Origin: Siphlonurus alternatus
Taxonomy: Eukaryota; Arthropoda; Insecta; Ephemeroptera; Siphlonuridae
Reading direction: 5' to 3'
Length of the DNA stretch: 64,000 bases
Assembly: GCA_949825025.1 (NCBI GenBank)
Contig: OX463778.1
Location: 930,001 to 994,000, forward strand
Shown here: positions 24,045-36,430 of the stretch, piece after piece
How the letters are laid out: each line of letters starts with the position of its first letter
Numbering within the stretch: position 1 is the first letter of the stretch
Notes under the pieces: model-generated
Database searches by the model: none
Seen by the model: the letters and a program-made list of their open reading frames with translations, nothing else
Told to the model about the DNA's origin: nothing
Program-made: the position numbers and the translations under genes

Positions 24045-27000
24045 TTATCTACGGACATTTTACCATAAAAATCTGTCTGTAATGCATTTTGCATGCAAAA
24101 CCATCGGCACATTCACAATGCAAAAATTTTCATGCTCTCTCCGAAAATCAATTGAAAATTTGCAGTTTAAATTAAATAGCTATTGAGAAGAAAAAATAAA
24201 TGTATGTTTTTCTATAAATAATTAAAGAACAGGTGGTTCACGAGTATTAAAGTAGGACAAAAGTAACTTTAAGCTTTTAGTGTATATCTAAAAGAATTGG
24301 TGCATATATTTTAACAATTGGAGAATGTATATTTTAATAACCTCAAGGCTCTATTAAAGAAATTTATGTGTCGGAAAGCTTTCTTGTGTACATTTGAATT
24401 AAAATTGTGGTAAAATGATGTCAAAATGGAGCATTTTGTGGTATTAGTAATTATTTTTTGACAGCTATACACGACCTTATTATCTGTCCATTCCATTCCT
24501 TTTTTTTTTTTTTTTTTTTTTTAATGCTGCAACATTTTTTTCCTTGTTGATCACTAGTGTAAATTGATATTTTTTACTATCGCAGCATTTGCTTGTCACA
24601 AAATTGCAAGCATTGTTATTTATGATTATAACCTACAACAAGTTATCAAAATCGTCATCGGCTCAGTTAAACAGGGAATAAATATAAAATATATTATATT
24701 ATAAATTGATATATAATATCAACCTCAAATTGACAATGAGTGCGATGATTTGAATTTTTTTTGCAAGGCAAGTGATTTCTTTTATAGGCAAAAAAAAAAA
24801 AAGAAAAATACCACAACCACGGTAGAAGTTGATTGAATACGTGATGATCAAAATACTCGCTCTCATTAAAAGTGGATATTGAATAGCGATAACAATGTGA
24901 AAACTGCTTTGTATGGGGGGGAGGGGTATATGTAAATTGATTGCCTATACTTTTTTTCCTACGGTATAGCATTTAAATACATAATAATTTAATAAATCAG
25001 TTATAGAACTTATAGAAGGACAAGACACAAATATTTTGTCACGTCAGTATAATACACTCCATATTTTCACGTATAATAAAATGTTCATTCAAGTAAATAA
25101 GATCAATATCAGACATATAGAGTGCATCAAGTTGTTTGTTGTTTTTTTTGCATTATTTTTTTAAATTGTGGTTTGCAATGCGGTTTGAGAAGAAGCTGTT
25201 GTATCATCGTTATTATATTTTTAATTAGATATAAATGTCAAATCTTCTTCAAGGTTCTGTCATGCGTCCTCCTCTCACATTATCTCATTTGTCCTAGCTT
25301 TTAGCTAATGGCTTTTTAATCTTTTTGAAAAGATTTGTGTTTCTCAACATAGATAGAATGTTGTGAGCTTGCTAGTTTTATGATAATATTATCTGTGCAA
25401 AAAAAAAATATATATAGTGATAGTGAATTAATTCGTTAGTTAATTTTCATAATATTAAAAAAATACATTATATTATATACGATGTGTATTATATTTGTAT
25501 ATAAAGGTTTCTATTAGTAGTATTACCTATTACGTAATGCAGGGTGCATATATATAGTATTTATTATATAAAACGAGACATATATATATTGCAGTAGCCT
25601 CGAGAAGTAATAAAAACAGGTGTACAAACTTGATACAGCAAAATTAACCTTCCCCCCTCTGACTTTACTAAGTTGAGCCTAACAACATTACTTACATTAC
25701 AATTATGAGCTGCATGCATGCAAGTCGCAACATTTCAATTCTTTAAAAATAGTCCAAGTGAAAAAAACATTCGCAATGTAGATAACTTAATTAATATCAC
25801 TCCGTAATTGTTTTTTTGTTTTTTTTTTACTATACAATGATGTTCAATTTCTGGGTACTTGATAAACACAATAAACATCTTCAAGTTAATAGTAGCATTT
25901 CAAAGTGTAACCACGCCCATATTCTCTTTGAAACACAATTGGTCTATTAGGTGACAGAACAAAGAGTTAGCATGGACCTATCTCATCCATTCATATATTA
26001 TATTCACAGTCGTATAAAAAATATTAAGGTAGGTGTTATTATAACAATTATATGCCCCCCTTCAAAGTGCGACCTAGTAACCTGAACATAATAACAGCAC
26101 ATTAATATTTAGAGTAAGGTCTGAATGTTGAGTTGAACATTGTTATATCATGATATGTGTCCTTGGAGGATTATTTTTTATTTGTATTTTAATTGCATTT
26201 GTATGAGCTTTTTTTTTCCCTCTTTCGATCTATGACAATTTATTAAACTGCATTAAAACTAATAATAATTTGTTTGAAACCATAAAAGAGTTATTACAAG
26301 AGATTGAAAGAGTACTTTAATTAATTCTCTATGTATTCGCTGTTATATCAATTATCAATTAATACTTTTCCTACACACATTATTATTAGCAGCGTTCATC
26401 AAGTATAGTAATTATGTTTTGTCACATACGACTTCTTCATTTAATTAGTTGATAATAAATATTTTATGGAAAGAAAACACATACGATATCTATAAACTTT
26501 TAAGACGCATGTACTATAGCTTTATAATTATATATGCATCGTTGAGGAGTAAAAAATTGAAAGTTTGGCCAGCTTAAAGTGATAGATAGAGAGTTGGGTG
26601 ATAATTGGAGTGCAGTGTTTTAATTATAGTCGCGAGTTCGGACACTTGTCTAAACACTCCCACAGATGGCTAGATTCGCCGCTGCTGTTTTTGATAGACA
26701 CTTTAAAAAGTTCACACATAAAATTAGTCTGACCATACAAAAATTATAAACACCCTTTCTCCTTTAAAAAGCGGTGCGTTATTCCCATACAGTAAAAGAA
26801 GCCGTGCAGGTTTTCTTTTTTATTTAGTTCTTTTAGTATATATTTTTTTAGTCCAATTAATTTTGAATATATGAGATGAAATGCAGCATTTTTTTTTATT
26901 AATTATTACAGCAGCAATGTTAATCAACAAAACACAAATAAAAAAAAAACATGTGATGACAGATTATAACAGTGACTTTCTTTATAGCGAGTTTATTTTA

Positions 27001-28179
27001 ACCTTATTAAAAATTAACTAATATTTAACTAGAAATACTTCCCTGGTTGCCTACTAAATACTAGGTTCAGTAAAGTCAATATTTCGCCATTGTAAATTCT
27101 TTGAACAAGCTCATAAAATTGTAAACACAATTACATTGATTGTTATGTACTAGATTATTACAAAATTTCTTTTTTCTATTACCTAATTGAAAAATAGGAT
27201 AAACAATGGTCGTAGTTAGTTTATTTGTCAATATTGTCGATGGTAAAAAAAAAATGTTGTTATAGAGTATATATAGGTGCTTATTGTACATGATAAATCG
27301 TGAGGTTTAATGTCGCACACAAGCGATTTCTCTCAAATTATATCACACCCGTATATATTTATCGCCCTAGTTATTTTTTTTTTAAAGGAGCGGGTTAGTT
27401 TATTGCTCTTAATTCATTGTTTAGGCATGTCATTATTACATAATATTTAACATGGGAACCAAATGAGTTATGCCCATGATTACTATTGGAGAGGAAAGAA
27501 GGTTTGGCCTTTTTATTTTATGTATACACAGAACTGTGTATTTCACGTGGGTACAAGAGTGTGATTACAGCTATATAAGGACTAATAAATCATATTAGAA
27601 TAAAAAAACGGAAAGTATATTCGTTGTTGGTAACGATAAATATAAAATGTACAAGAGTGTTACACAACAATAGTATTATTACACTTTACTTTGTATTGTT
27701 ATATAGAAGGAAATATTACTATAATATCATCATACAAAATCTCAATGACAATACAAATAAATATACAAGGTTATCTGAATGTATTGTAAGAATTATATGT
27801 ATTTTTTTATTTGAACCTGTTTATGTTACATGGTTGATATACTCTGTTGAACCCTTAGGGCTATTTTTTTATTTAGTATAATCAAGATTTGACTTGCTAA
27901 ATATATATTTTTAAATCTTTCTGCGTTGTATGAATTTTATTTAGATGTGGGAGTACGTGTTGCAAAAAATAGAAGAAAAATCGCGTTATATTTTGCTTTT
28001 GTTTTTATAAATTAATGTGAATTTAAATATGTGGAGAGAAAGGCATTTAGTATATTATATTCAGCCCATTGACTCTACTGACCATATCATTTCTTCTTCT
28101 CTTTACAAATGCACCAATAAACTCCGGATGAACTCATAATTTTCCACGCTTTGTCGCTTCATGAAGTCTGCGCTATAGT
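24045..28179. other. AT-rich intergenic sequence
   Basis: More than 4 kb without a supported gene. It holds a 23-bp T run (24500-24522) and many short AT-rich open frames. The patch at 26630-26700 (ACACTCCCACAGATGGC, TTCGCCGCTGCTG) is mildly GC-rich. Confidence 0.4.
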
Positions 28180-28400
28180 TGGTGTGATAAGACGTTCAAT
28201 GTTCCGCTCCGTCGTTCGCTCCTCGCTCGGTGGCGTCGCACGGCCCACCCAGAGCGAGCACGAGCACTCCGTGCGCCGACACTAGCACGCTTATTAATTC
28301 CTTCAACACGCGTGTGAAGCACGTCCGTTCGTCGTACAGAGACCTGAGTGAATGCGACCTAAAACTTTCGCACCTCTGCTCCCGGCTATTGTATAGCTGA
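28180..28400. promoter_or_regulatory. CpG-rich island, candidate promoter
   Basis: About 200 bp unusually dense in CpG (TTCCGCTCCGTCGTTCGCTC, GGTGGCGTCGCACGGCCC, CGTGCGCCGACACTAGC). I count well over fifteen CpG in AT-rich surroundings, against few elsewhere. A palindromic ACACGCGTGT lies near 28308. A 28-codon open frame sits inside (28199-28285). The composition suggests an unmethylated promoter or first exon, but no TATA box or splice donor is obvious. Confidence 0.35.
28199..28285 (+). CDS. Possible small open frame of 28 codons
   Basis: Reads MFRSVVRSSLGGVARP then ends HSVRRH-stop. It is Arg-rich with no acidic residue in the first eighteen, resembling a mitochondrial presequence or an upstream frame. 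With no splice donor and no homologue known to me, it may be chance in a GC-rich stretch. Confidence 0.12.
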   Translation: MFRSVVRSSLGGVARPTQSEHEHSVRRH

Positions 28401-31400
28401 CTGAAAGGGAATTGTTAATTTAAATCAACATGCAGTCGTTCTTGTTTATTGTTGAAAATTACTGTTATATTTATCAAAGAGACAACGAAAATGAAAGTAA
28501 ATAAACCGCGTTTTTCACACGAGTAATTCTATTACGATTAGCTTATAAAACGAACTGCAGAATAAATTAATTGCATGTCATATTATATAATATATTGTTT
28601 GTTTGTTTGGTACTGTAAACTTACTAAGGATAGCATGCATAATATATATGTGCAGGGGTGCAGGGGTACATCCGAAAGTGTGCATATTAAAGTAAAATTA
28701 ATCACTTTAAATCATTGAAAAGTATCAAACTGTAAATTTTGAAAGACAAAGAAAACGTGTCATAATAGAAAATTTTGAAGAGACAATGTATGCCTTTTTC
28801 TGTGACAGTTAAAAATTAAAATTATTCTCGTTTGTTATCTCTTCCCTACTTTAATAAATTTCATTATGTTTGTCATCTAAAAAACAGCTTGTTTATTATA
28901 GATACCATTTTTCTTTTAAATTTAGTATTTTCTTTTTTCTTTTGTAATTATTCACACACGCATTGTGTGAATGAATAAAGAGTCCACTGGCTTGTATTAT
29001 TTTCTATATCTGTGAAAAAATTTTAGTATAATTTTCACATCACGGAAATGTAATAAGCCATTCTCTTTATTATTAAATATTTAAAAAAAATTATAAGGTT
29101 TTTGGTTTTAATTACTGTATATATGTATAATAGCTAGATCACATATAAAGCTTTCCTTTTTATTGGCTATATACTATAAGTTGGCCTTAGAGACATAAAA
29201 GTAAGGCAAATATTCCATAGGTTTCCTTTTGCATAATCATATTTTGCGTGTCTTAGAAATGATTATACAACTAAAAGGCACTGTAAATACTTTTCTCGTA
29301 ACTCTTGTAATATAACTGTAAATAAAGTTGTTATAAACATACAAGACTTATTACAGATAATACAATGTTATTATTAATACAAAAAAATGTTAAACATATC
29401 TTTCAAGCAGTCGAGCATATCTAACTTTATGTTAGCACAATGTACCACCATTAAGCTGCAACAGTGACAACAATGAAGGTGATTTTCTCCTCCTGCAGCA
29501 ATGAGTGCAATATGCGATTGTTTGTTGTTCCAGTTAGGTTTCAAGCGGAACAAAAACATGTATGTTTATAGGAACGAGGAAACAGACTCGAATTTTTATT
29601 GTCGCATAGCATGACATAACGTACCGCCATCTTTTTTTTTTTTTTTTAACTAACGCCTTAAGTGTATGCAACATGTAGGACTAGCGTGTGTAGAGCTTGC
29701 CTATGTTCACGGTGGTGTAAAATATAGGGGAGGTCCATTGTTTGTTTGATTTGTTTTGCACGTGTGTTTAAGAAGAGAAGATAAAAAATATTTCGGAGGT
29801 GAACTCAAGTAAAATAGAGGTTAGAATCCAAGTATAAAACAAATTTTACCATGCATGAAAGAGTTAATTATGAATGAAGTTACTACTTCCTTTCCTTATA
29901 ATTGTTTTAACAGAAAAAAGGATAATATGGATATTAGAACGAATATTTTTACATATTATATTTTAATTATATTATTATGTAATTAAATTTAATTGAACGT
30001 CAGGTTCTAGCTTGTTATCATGAAATCTGTTATCGCACAATATCTTGATCAAATTAGTGGTGTTAATTTTGTGATATAAATCGTGTGACAATGCTTAATA
30101 ATTTGATTAACGTTGTCATGTGACATTTTTGTATGAAATTTCCACGTTTATACATCTCGCAGTAGTATTATAGCTCACAGAAATGCATCACAATATATTA
30201 TAGTGTTCCAAATTACAGTCTTATTGTTACTTTTTATGTAGGTAATTATATAATAATTCTTTAATAAGTTATTTTTAAGTATAATTTAAGATTAGAAAGC
30301 ATTTTAATTTGAAGATTTATTAAAGGTGCATTGTACAGCTAAGTATTTCTTATATTATTTAGTTAAAAGGCATTCAGATGTATTAAAGTTTGTGTTTACT
30401 GTTTAATAGTTTATTACCCTCAATATGTATACGAGAGTTGAGTTCTATAATACCTTGCTTACTCACTGGAGCACGATTGATGAATGCGGACGATAATAAG
30501 GAATTTTAAATACGTAGTAATTAAAATAATTATTATAATATCTTTGTAATAGTTTGGTAAAAATAAGTCTCCTTTGAGAATTATTTACATTTTTACATAA
30601 TTATCCTTGATTTTTTTTTTTAACAAAATCTAGTTATCTCAATTTACACTGTTTAGCATATAGTTATACGTGTATCCTTGCTAATGCAAATTACTTAGAT
30701 AAGACATATATTTACAATGTGGTAACAAGAAGTAAAATGATTACAACAAACAAGCCATTTGAAAAGTCACCATCGTTTTACTTTATCAAGAAGTTTTCTG
30801 TACATAATTACCATGGAAATAAACATTTAAACGTGATTTTCAAAACATGTATTTTTTTGTAAAATGGCTATTTTTTTTAGATACTTTAATGCACTGATGT
30901 ACAACCATTCTTTTGCTCCTTTTTTCTCAGAATTGGTACAATTTCATGCTCATTTATTGTTTTTTCTCTCGACTCGCGTGGCACGAATAATAGGCGTGAC
31001 AGCTGCAGCGATATACAGCCCAATAACGATGACAATGATGAAAATTTGTGATATTATGCTTGTTCTCGTTTGAAAACGTGAACAAAAAGATAACAACATT
31101 CATATTATAGAATAAAACATAGTATTACATTGTCATAGTTTCTCAATATATTTATGAAGAAATTTACTAGATATTTGGATGCACTCAATTTAATATAATA
31201 ATAATTGAATATGCAACCTGTACAGTGTAAGTCTGACGTTACAGTATTGATAGCAAAGCATGATATTATTTTGACGTTAAATGCTATTGTGTGATGATTT
31301 AAATTTTTAAAATATCACATTTTCAACTTTATAATATTAAACAATTTTTTTTAGTAATTTTACATTAATATGGACCGTATTGTTATGAATTTAATTATAA

Positions 31401-31429
31401 CATCATATAAAATATGAAATGGAGTGTCC
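28401..31429. other. AT-rich intergenic sequence
   Basis: About 3 kb without supported genes. A Cys/His-containing minus frame near 29374-29559 (HLHCCHCCSLMVVHC) has acceptor-like TTGCTGCAG sequences on that strand but no donor, so it was not called. Confidence 0.4.
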
Positions 31430-31600
31430 CAGTTTCTAGTTTTTGGAGCAAAAGTCAAGGTGGGTGTGAGAATTTTGAATAGGACCTAGGAAATACATGA
31501 CCTTGGTTTAGTCGTGACTTGGCGAGGCTACTGTGGGAAGAAAGAGCGCGAGCCACCGCGAGATGCATGCAGGTTAATGATAAGCAAAAACGGATGATGT
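31430..31600. other. GC-rich patch, possible acceptor on minus strand
   Basis: AAGAGCGCGAGCCACCGCG stands out. On the minus strand a good acceptor (CTCTTTCTTCCCACAG) precedes a frame SSLAKSRLNQGHVFPRS that continues to a stop near 31460. In phase it could follow the signal-peptide exon at 32643-32869, giving a short secreted peptide. This is a guess from splice signals alone. Confidence 0.22.
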
Positions 31601-31959
31601 ATGGTCTACTTGGCACGTCTTAGATTTTTACAACTGAGTGAGTGAACTTTAAGTACTATTCAAATTGTTTATCTTTGGTGCTTCTCTCCACGTACGTGCC
31701 ACATTTGAAGACTTTATGTCAAGTATCCTCTTTGTCAACATGACAGAATGACTTTATCATATTATATATTAAAATTATTATTATTTGTTTGAACTTTCAT
31801 TTTCTGAAGTCCCTTTTTTTTATCACTTTTGCTTTTATGTTTGTTTGTTTTACAACACTTTTCATTATTTTAACTGTTGCTATATATTTTTTAATTTCTT
31901 GGTGATTTGAATACTTTTTTATGTGTGAATTCTGACTGAGATCAATTTTTATGTTGTGA
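31601..31959. other. AT-rich sequence
   Basis: No gene-like content. Confidence 0.4.
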
Positions 31960-32240
31960 TAGTCGCGGGATCAGTGAGTAAGCGACCCACTTAGTCTACT
32001 AGTAATATCGTATGCTTGCTTGCTAATCCAGCTCGGCCCTGCCTTGCTCGGTGCCGGTTCTTCACACGTGCCGAAGAAAGAGTTCGTTTGGTCACATGTA
32101 TATATACGATGGATGGATGGCAGCCTGGTCCTAGTCCTATTAGTCTCTTGTTTGTTGCATATATTCACTTTCTACGTGTCCATACTTTGTTATTTGGACA
32201 CCCACCTTTTGCTTACGACTACGTGACTTGAGTATTCATG
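31960..32240. other. GC-rich island
   Basis: CCAGCTCGGCCCTGCCTTGC, with GGATGGATGG and CACGTG (E-box) nearby. Three overlapping open frames of 65-71 codons on both strands have no recognisable content. It lies about 0.4 kb downstream of the signal-peptide exon on that gene's strand and may be part of its intron or a regulatory element. Confidence 0.35.
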
Positions 32241-32595
32241 AGAGTTGAGTATGATAAATATTTTAAATAGTATTATAAGTGTCCTAATATTGAAATGGTA
32301 ATCTGTCATCACATGCATAAATCATTACTTTAATATATGGTGTAAAAAGAAACTGTATCAAATTATATTGTTACCATACTTTAATTGATTCAACGTGTCA
32401 AACCGTGTATTAGTCATGAATAAAAAATATTGTTTACTAAGAATTAAGTTTTTTTTTTTTTTTTTTTACTGAAATTAATTTTTTTATTTAATTTTACTTT
32501 TTTTTAGTGATTTTATAGCAAGTGGTAAAACTGATAAATCCAATAGCTGCATGATTTTTTTCCCTCGTTCTTTACTATACATCATCCCTTGTACA
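32241..32595. other. AT-rich sequence with T run
   Basis: Includes an 18-bp T run at about 32450-32467. On the minus strand it would be intron of the candidate secreted-protein gene. Confidence 0.4.
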
Positions 32596-32642
32596 TATAC
32601 TACTTTCCCCGCCCTCCATGTGTTCTCCAAATTGTGTCTTAC

Positions 32643-32869
32643 CTGCTGCGGGATCCAGCTCGCGGTGACGGTCGTTCAGGTAAAGAGCTATTACTGATGG
32701 TGGAGGTGACAGTATTGGTTACCGTGGTGGATGGAAGACTGTTAGTACGGGTCGCAAAGGGTGTGGCCGCTGAGACCCCTGAGGTACTACTTTTAGCAGC
32801 ATCTGTCCTTATGATCACCGCTAGCAATAGGATGAGAGCAGCGGGCACGATTAGCGTACCCTGCCTCAT
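32643..32869 (-). CDS. Candidate first coding exon of a secreted protein
   Basis: The minus-strand ATG has a good context (TTCCACCATGAGG). It opens a classic signal peptide, MRQGTLIVPAALILLLAVI, with a hydrophobic core at residues 6-19 and a likely cleavage after ADAA or similar near residue 25. The next 50 residues are rich in Ser and Thr (TNSLPSTTVTNTVTSTISNS), as in mucin-like or O-glycosylated stalks, and then basic (RPSPRAGSRS). The frame would stop four bases into a strong splice donor (AGCAG|GTAAGA at 32643/32642), so it is best read as 75 codons plus two bases of an exon. I could not place the following exons with confidence, so the mature protein is unknown. GC content is far above the neighbourhood. 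Confidence 0.45.
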
Positions 32870-33200
32870 GGTGGAATCTCCACAGTCACTTACTCACTAT
32901 TAACACTATAATTATAAATGTTTATTTTATTTATATAATATATAAATAAAATAAGTCACTTCACCACCAGCACTTGTGGAGGAGGTTGGCTGCTTGCTGT
33001 CTGGTCGGAAGGCAAGACACGCGCAAAGTGGCCACCGCTCTGCTGATTGTCGGCGGGCGAACTTTCACTCGTAGAGGCAGGCAGACTTGGCTGACTGGGC
33101 CCTCAGCAGCCGCGAGCAGCCCGCGTAGGAGAAGTGGAGGTAGAGTGCGTGAGCAGCGGTGGGGATACCAGCAGATGGATGGGATTTACCTTTAACAAGT
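32870..33200 (-). promoter_or_regulatory. Probable 5' untranslated region of the secreted-protein gene
   Basis: GC-rich sequence directly upstream of the signal-peptide exon, interrupted by an AT hairpin (32922-32954). Open frames here on the plus strand (for example 32974-33195) are low-complexity and Arg-rich, and look like reflections of composition. An untranslated leader is inferred from position only. Confidence 0.3.
32922..32954. repeat. Perfect AT hairpin, 15-bp stem and 3-base loop
   Basis: TTATTTTATTTATAT, loop AAT, then the exact complement. If the leader of the minus-strand gene is transcribed across it, the RNA would carry this stem about 50 bases before the start codon. Confidence 0.8.
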
Positions 33201-33435
33201 ATAAATGACGGGAAAGCAAAAAAAAAAAAAAAACGTGGCATTGTACTTCAAAATAAGATCAAAAATTTCAAACACTTTACATTTTTATTATTTGATATTA
33301 GATATTATTATTTTTTTATAAGTTACATACTAACTTATTATAAAGTAGGTCACTTATTGCCCCACCCTATACTATAACCAAGTTTTCTTTCTTTTTTTTT
33401 TATTCTTGTATATATGCTGGATCAAGCCAAGTTAC
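33201..33435. other. AT-rich spacer
   Basis: A run of 14-15 A near 33220-33234 and AT-rich sequence. In the proposed gene model this is intron between a non-coding exon and the leader. Confidence 0.35.
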
Positions 33436-33570
33436 CTTGCCACCACACTGTCCATACGACCATTCATGCTCGGCTCACACTGCCCCTGGGGCGAGGATTG
33501 TGTCACCCGGCTTGCTCGAGTGGAGAGGTGAACGGCCAGCTGAGAGCTGCGGTGCTCAGTATATAGACAC
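33436..33570 (-). promoter_or_regulatory. Candidate TATA promoter and non-coding first exon
   Basis: On the minus strand, TATATA at 33560-33565 is followed by about 100 bases of GC-rich sequence. It ends at a good donor, GGTGGCAAG|GTAACTT (last exon base 33436). A start about 30 bases after the TATA box would give a first exon of roughly 33436-33532, leading toward the signal-peptide exon. It is inferred from signals, with no acceptor identified. Confidence 0.3.
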
Positions 33571-33900
33571 CCTCTATGACAAGCTCACATGTCAAAACCA
33601 CTGATTCTCAATACTATAGTGTTGCATACATCATACATATCTCGAAGTCAGATAAAAGGGAGTTTGCATTCTTCATGCATTGCAATTGTTATATTGAAAT
33701 ATGCGTGAGTATTCAATCCAACGTTTAAAATGTGTAATACATTTTCGGACCTAAATTAATGCAGAAGGTTCTAGAAAAAAAAAAAAAAAAGCCATGCATT
33801 AATGAAATGTTATGATAGAAAATAAAGCTATATCGATGCTGTGTTTTATCAATTTTTTTACTTTTTATTCCGTATTTGATATATACTACATGAAATGGTA
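33571..33900. other. AT-rich sequence
   Basis: Contains an A run of about 15 near 33776-33790. Nothing else recognised. Confidence 0.4.
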
Positions 33901-34239
33901 ATAATGGACAACATACATTGAAAAAAAAATAAATTGCAGAAATGAATAGAGGGTACCAAATTATGCTACTCTGAATTTTTTCAGATTTGTTTGAGTCCCG
34001 GAACTATTTTTAAATAATTATTGAAAGTTCTGTGATATCAGTTGGCACCCCTGAATCCTTAATAAGAAGGATAGAGACTGAACGCCTATTGACGCCTCCA
34101 GGGGGCGTGGCCACACTTTCAATAATTATTTAAAAATAGTTCTGGGTATCAAAAAAATCTGAACAAATTCAGAGTAGCATAATTTGATACCCTCTATTCA
34201 ATTCTGCAATAAAATTTTTTCATGCATGTTGTCCATTAT
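33901..34239. mobile_element. Foldback MITE, about 339 bp
   Basis: Inverted arms start at ATAATGGACAACAT and end at ATG-TTGTCCATTAT. Long matching blocks follow (GAATAGAGGGTACCAAATTATGC; CAATAATTATTTAAAAATAGTTC). The arms carry scattered differences and an unpaired centre of about 70 bp with CCAGGGGGCGTGGCC. A one-arm relative at 7498-7635 shows the family is dispersed. No coding capacity. Confidence 0.85.
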
Positions 34240-34301
34240 AAAAATCAAAATAAAGAAAAAAACGTGATTGGTATGATGTTTTAAGTTGCAGAAATTCTTA
34301 A

Positions 34302-34333
34302 CCCCCCCTCCCCCCCCCCCCCCCCCCCCCCCC
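34302..34333. repeat. Poly-C tract
   Basis: CCCCCCCTC followed by about 23 consecutive C. Rare in such an AT-rich window. Length may be affected by sequencing error. Confidence 0.9.
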
Positions 34334-34681
34334 ACGCATCAGGACCTTCAAATTTTTGTCTTGTGGTTTCCGATTTTATTACATGTCCGTTTTTTAACAA
34401 AATAATTCCAACCCTAGTGGTGAAATAATAAATAATCTCCCAATTAAAACCAGTTTAATTTGAAATCTATTTTCTTATGCCAGTCAACTTCAAAATGTAT
34501 GTGAATTGTTAGTAAATAATATACATATAAATTTCAATAAAAAATATGATTAAATGTTGTTGTTGTTTTTTTCACCATAATCATAATGCAATCAAAGCAA
34601 CAATATCATATTATTGCTCTCCGGGTTGCATGCTCATCATTTAGCAGGAAAATATTTACTTCTTTGTATGCTTCGACATTA
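34334..34681. other. AT-rich sequence
   Basis: Nothing gene-like. Confidence 0.4.
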
Positions 34682-34787
34682 TAAGGGGCATTCACAAAGG
34701 CAAAGCCCGATTTAGGGCTTACTATAAATTCTGAAGTGGAAAAAAGGAAAATTGAGCCTAAAATCGGGCCTTTGTGAATGGCCCTTT
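34682..34787. mobile_element. Mini inverted-repeat element, about 106 bp
   Basis: AAGGGGCATTCACAAAGGC pairs with GCCTTTGTGAATGGCCCTT with one mismatch, followed inward by a second pair (CCCGATTTAGGGCTT; AGCCTAAAATCGGG). The ends lie in TTAT-like sequence, but a clean target duplication cannot be fixed. Confidence 0.75.
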
Positions 34788-36430
34788 ATTTACCACATTT
34801 TCTATCAGCATCATAAAAAATTGTAATATTTATATGTCGTTAATACTCGTATGACAATTACATTAATTACAATACTTAATTATAATCAATGTAATATACT
34901 TTTTTGGTGATTCTTTTTAATGATAATAACATGTGAGACTGTCAATACATCAGTTTCCCTGAGCTGTCATGTATTGATCACTATTATATTATAGTGAACT
35001 TATCGGCAGATTTAATTAGGTTAATGAGATATTAACATGAAATGCTGTCCTAAATTAAATTCAAAATTTATATATGCATAGAAGAGTTTGTCTGCTAGAA
35101 AGCACAGTTATTAAGTTCTTCTTTTATGCTGTCCATCAAATCTAATTGAAATTGTAATGATACAGGTGAAATTAATACAATAAAGTAGAAAAGAAATTAA
35201 ACTGTGTATAAATTCATTTTCTTTGAACACAATTTAGTTTCGCAAACACTTGCGATTCTGTATAGGAAAACGTAACACTTTATAAAATAATTTAAACTGT
35301 AAATTTTAACTAACACTTGAAATAAAAGTTTAAGTTAAACACTGACCTAAAAATAAATATTTAATTACATTGATTATATTTTGCCTTGCATATTATTTTA
35401 ATGTAAGTAAAAAAAATAGTAATTTTATTGTGAATAATTAATAACTTTTTTTCAATAACTGACATGATGTTGTATATTGCACGCATAGCATTCAAATCTC
35501 CATAGCACCAAAGCAATCGTCAGAAGTCACACATCAATGATGTGTGCAACCCAAACTGCAGCAGCCATAAACATGCAGGAATTATATATAATAATGTGTC
35601 ATAATAATGCATAATATAGTATCGATACAAAAAATTATCGTTTATATAATTATATTTTAATTCATAATAAAATTATTTAATTGGCTTTTTGATTGTTGAA
35701 AATCATATCACGTTATGGACGTGGTATTATACTGCTGTATACATTATCAATGAATTTGTAGTTATAATATACGAGCAGCCATGTATCACATGCAGTTTGT
35801 AAATGCACCCTAAATCTAAAACTTCCTTAAAATGGAGTACTTTGTACACGTGGACTGGTGCCATTTCTTTTAATAAAAAACTTTCTGCGCCGAATTGAAA
35901 GAGTTTAATCAAAAATAAATTTTTGTGCTTCATCTTTTGAGTATGATATGCATGATAATAAAATTTAATTACAGTAATAATAATTATTAAAATTTCCTTT
36001 TTTTAAAAATTAATGCAAATAAAGTATTAAATTAAAAGTGTTTATTAAGTTGGTGTTACGCGAAAAAACATTTCCTCCCTATACTTCATATTGCAAGTAG
36101 CCTGTAGAATTTTATATGAAAGAAATTTACTTACAAGAATTTATTTTATTTTTAAAAAAAAAGGAGAAGGCATTTTTTGCTATAAATTAATAGAAGTCAT
36201 TTCTATAGTTTGCTATAGTTTGCAAGAGAAGTTGAACTTTTGTTGCAAAAGAAAATTATTATGCAATAAAAAAATGTATCGTATACCAGCTTTAGTTTAT
36301 AAATTTGTTTATGTTCAATAATTAATTTTTAATTCAAAATGTTGCTGGTTTTTTAAACATTTTTTTTTCTTGATGCAGCAATGCTCGCAGCGTTTTTATT
36401 CTGACTTGTGACGATTTATGGTTGAGATTT
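34788..36430. other. AT-rich intergenic sequence
   Basis: No exon or repeat family recognised. Short AT-rich open frames only. Confidence 0.4.

Noticed and set aside
29374..29559. Cys/His-rich minus frame (HLHCCHCC) as a zinc-binding exon
   Set aside because: Cysteine spacing fits no known zinc finger, and there is no donor after the acceptor-like TGCAG sequences.
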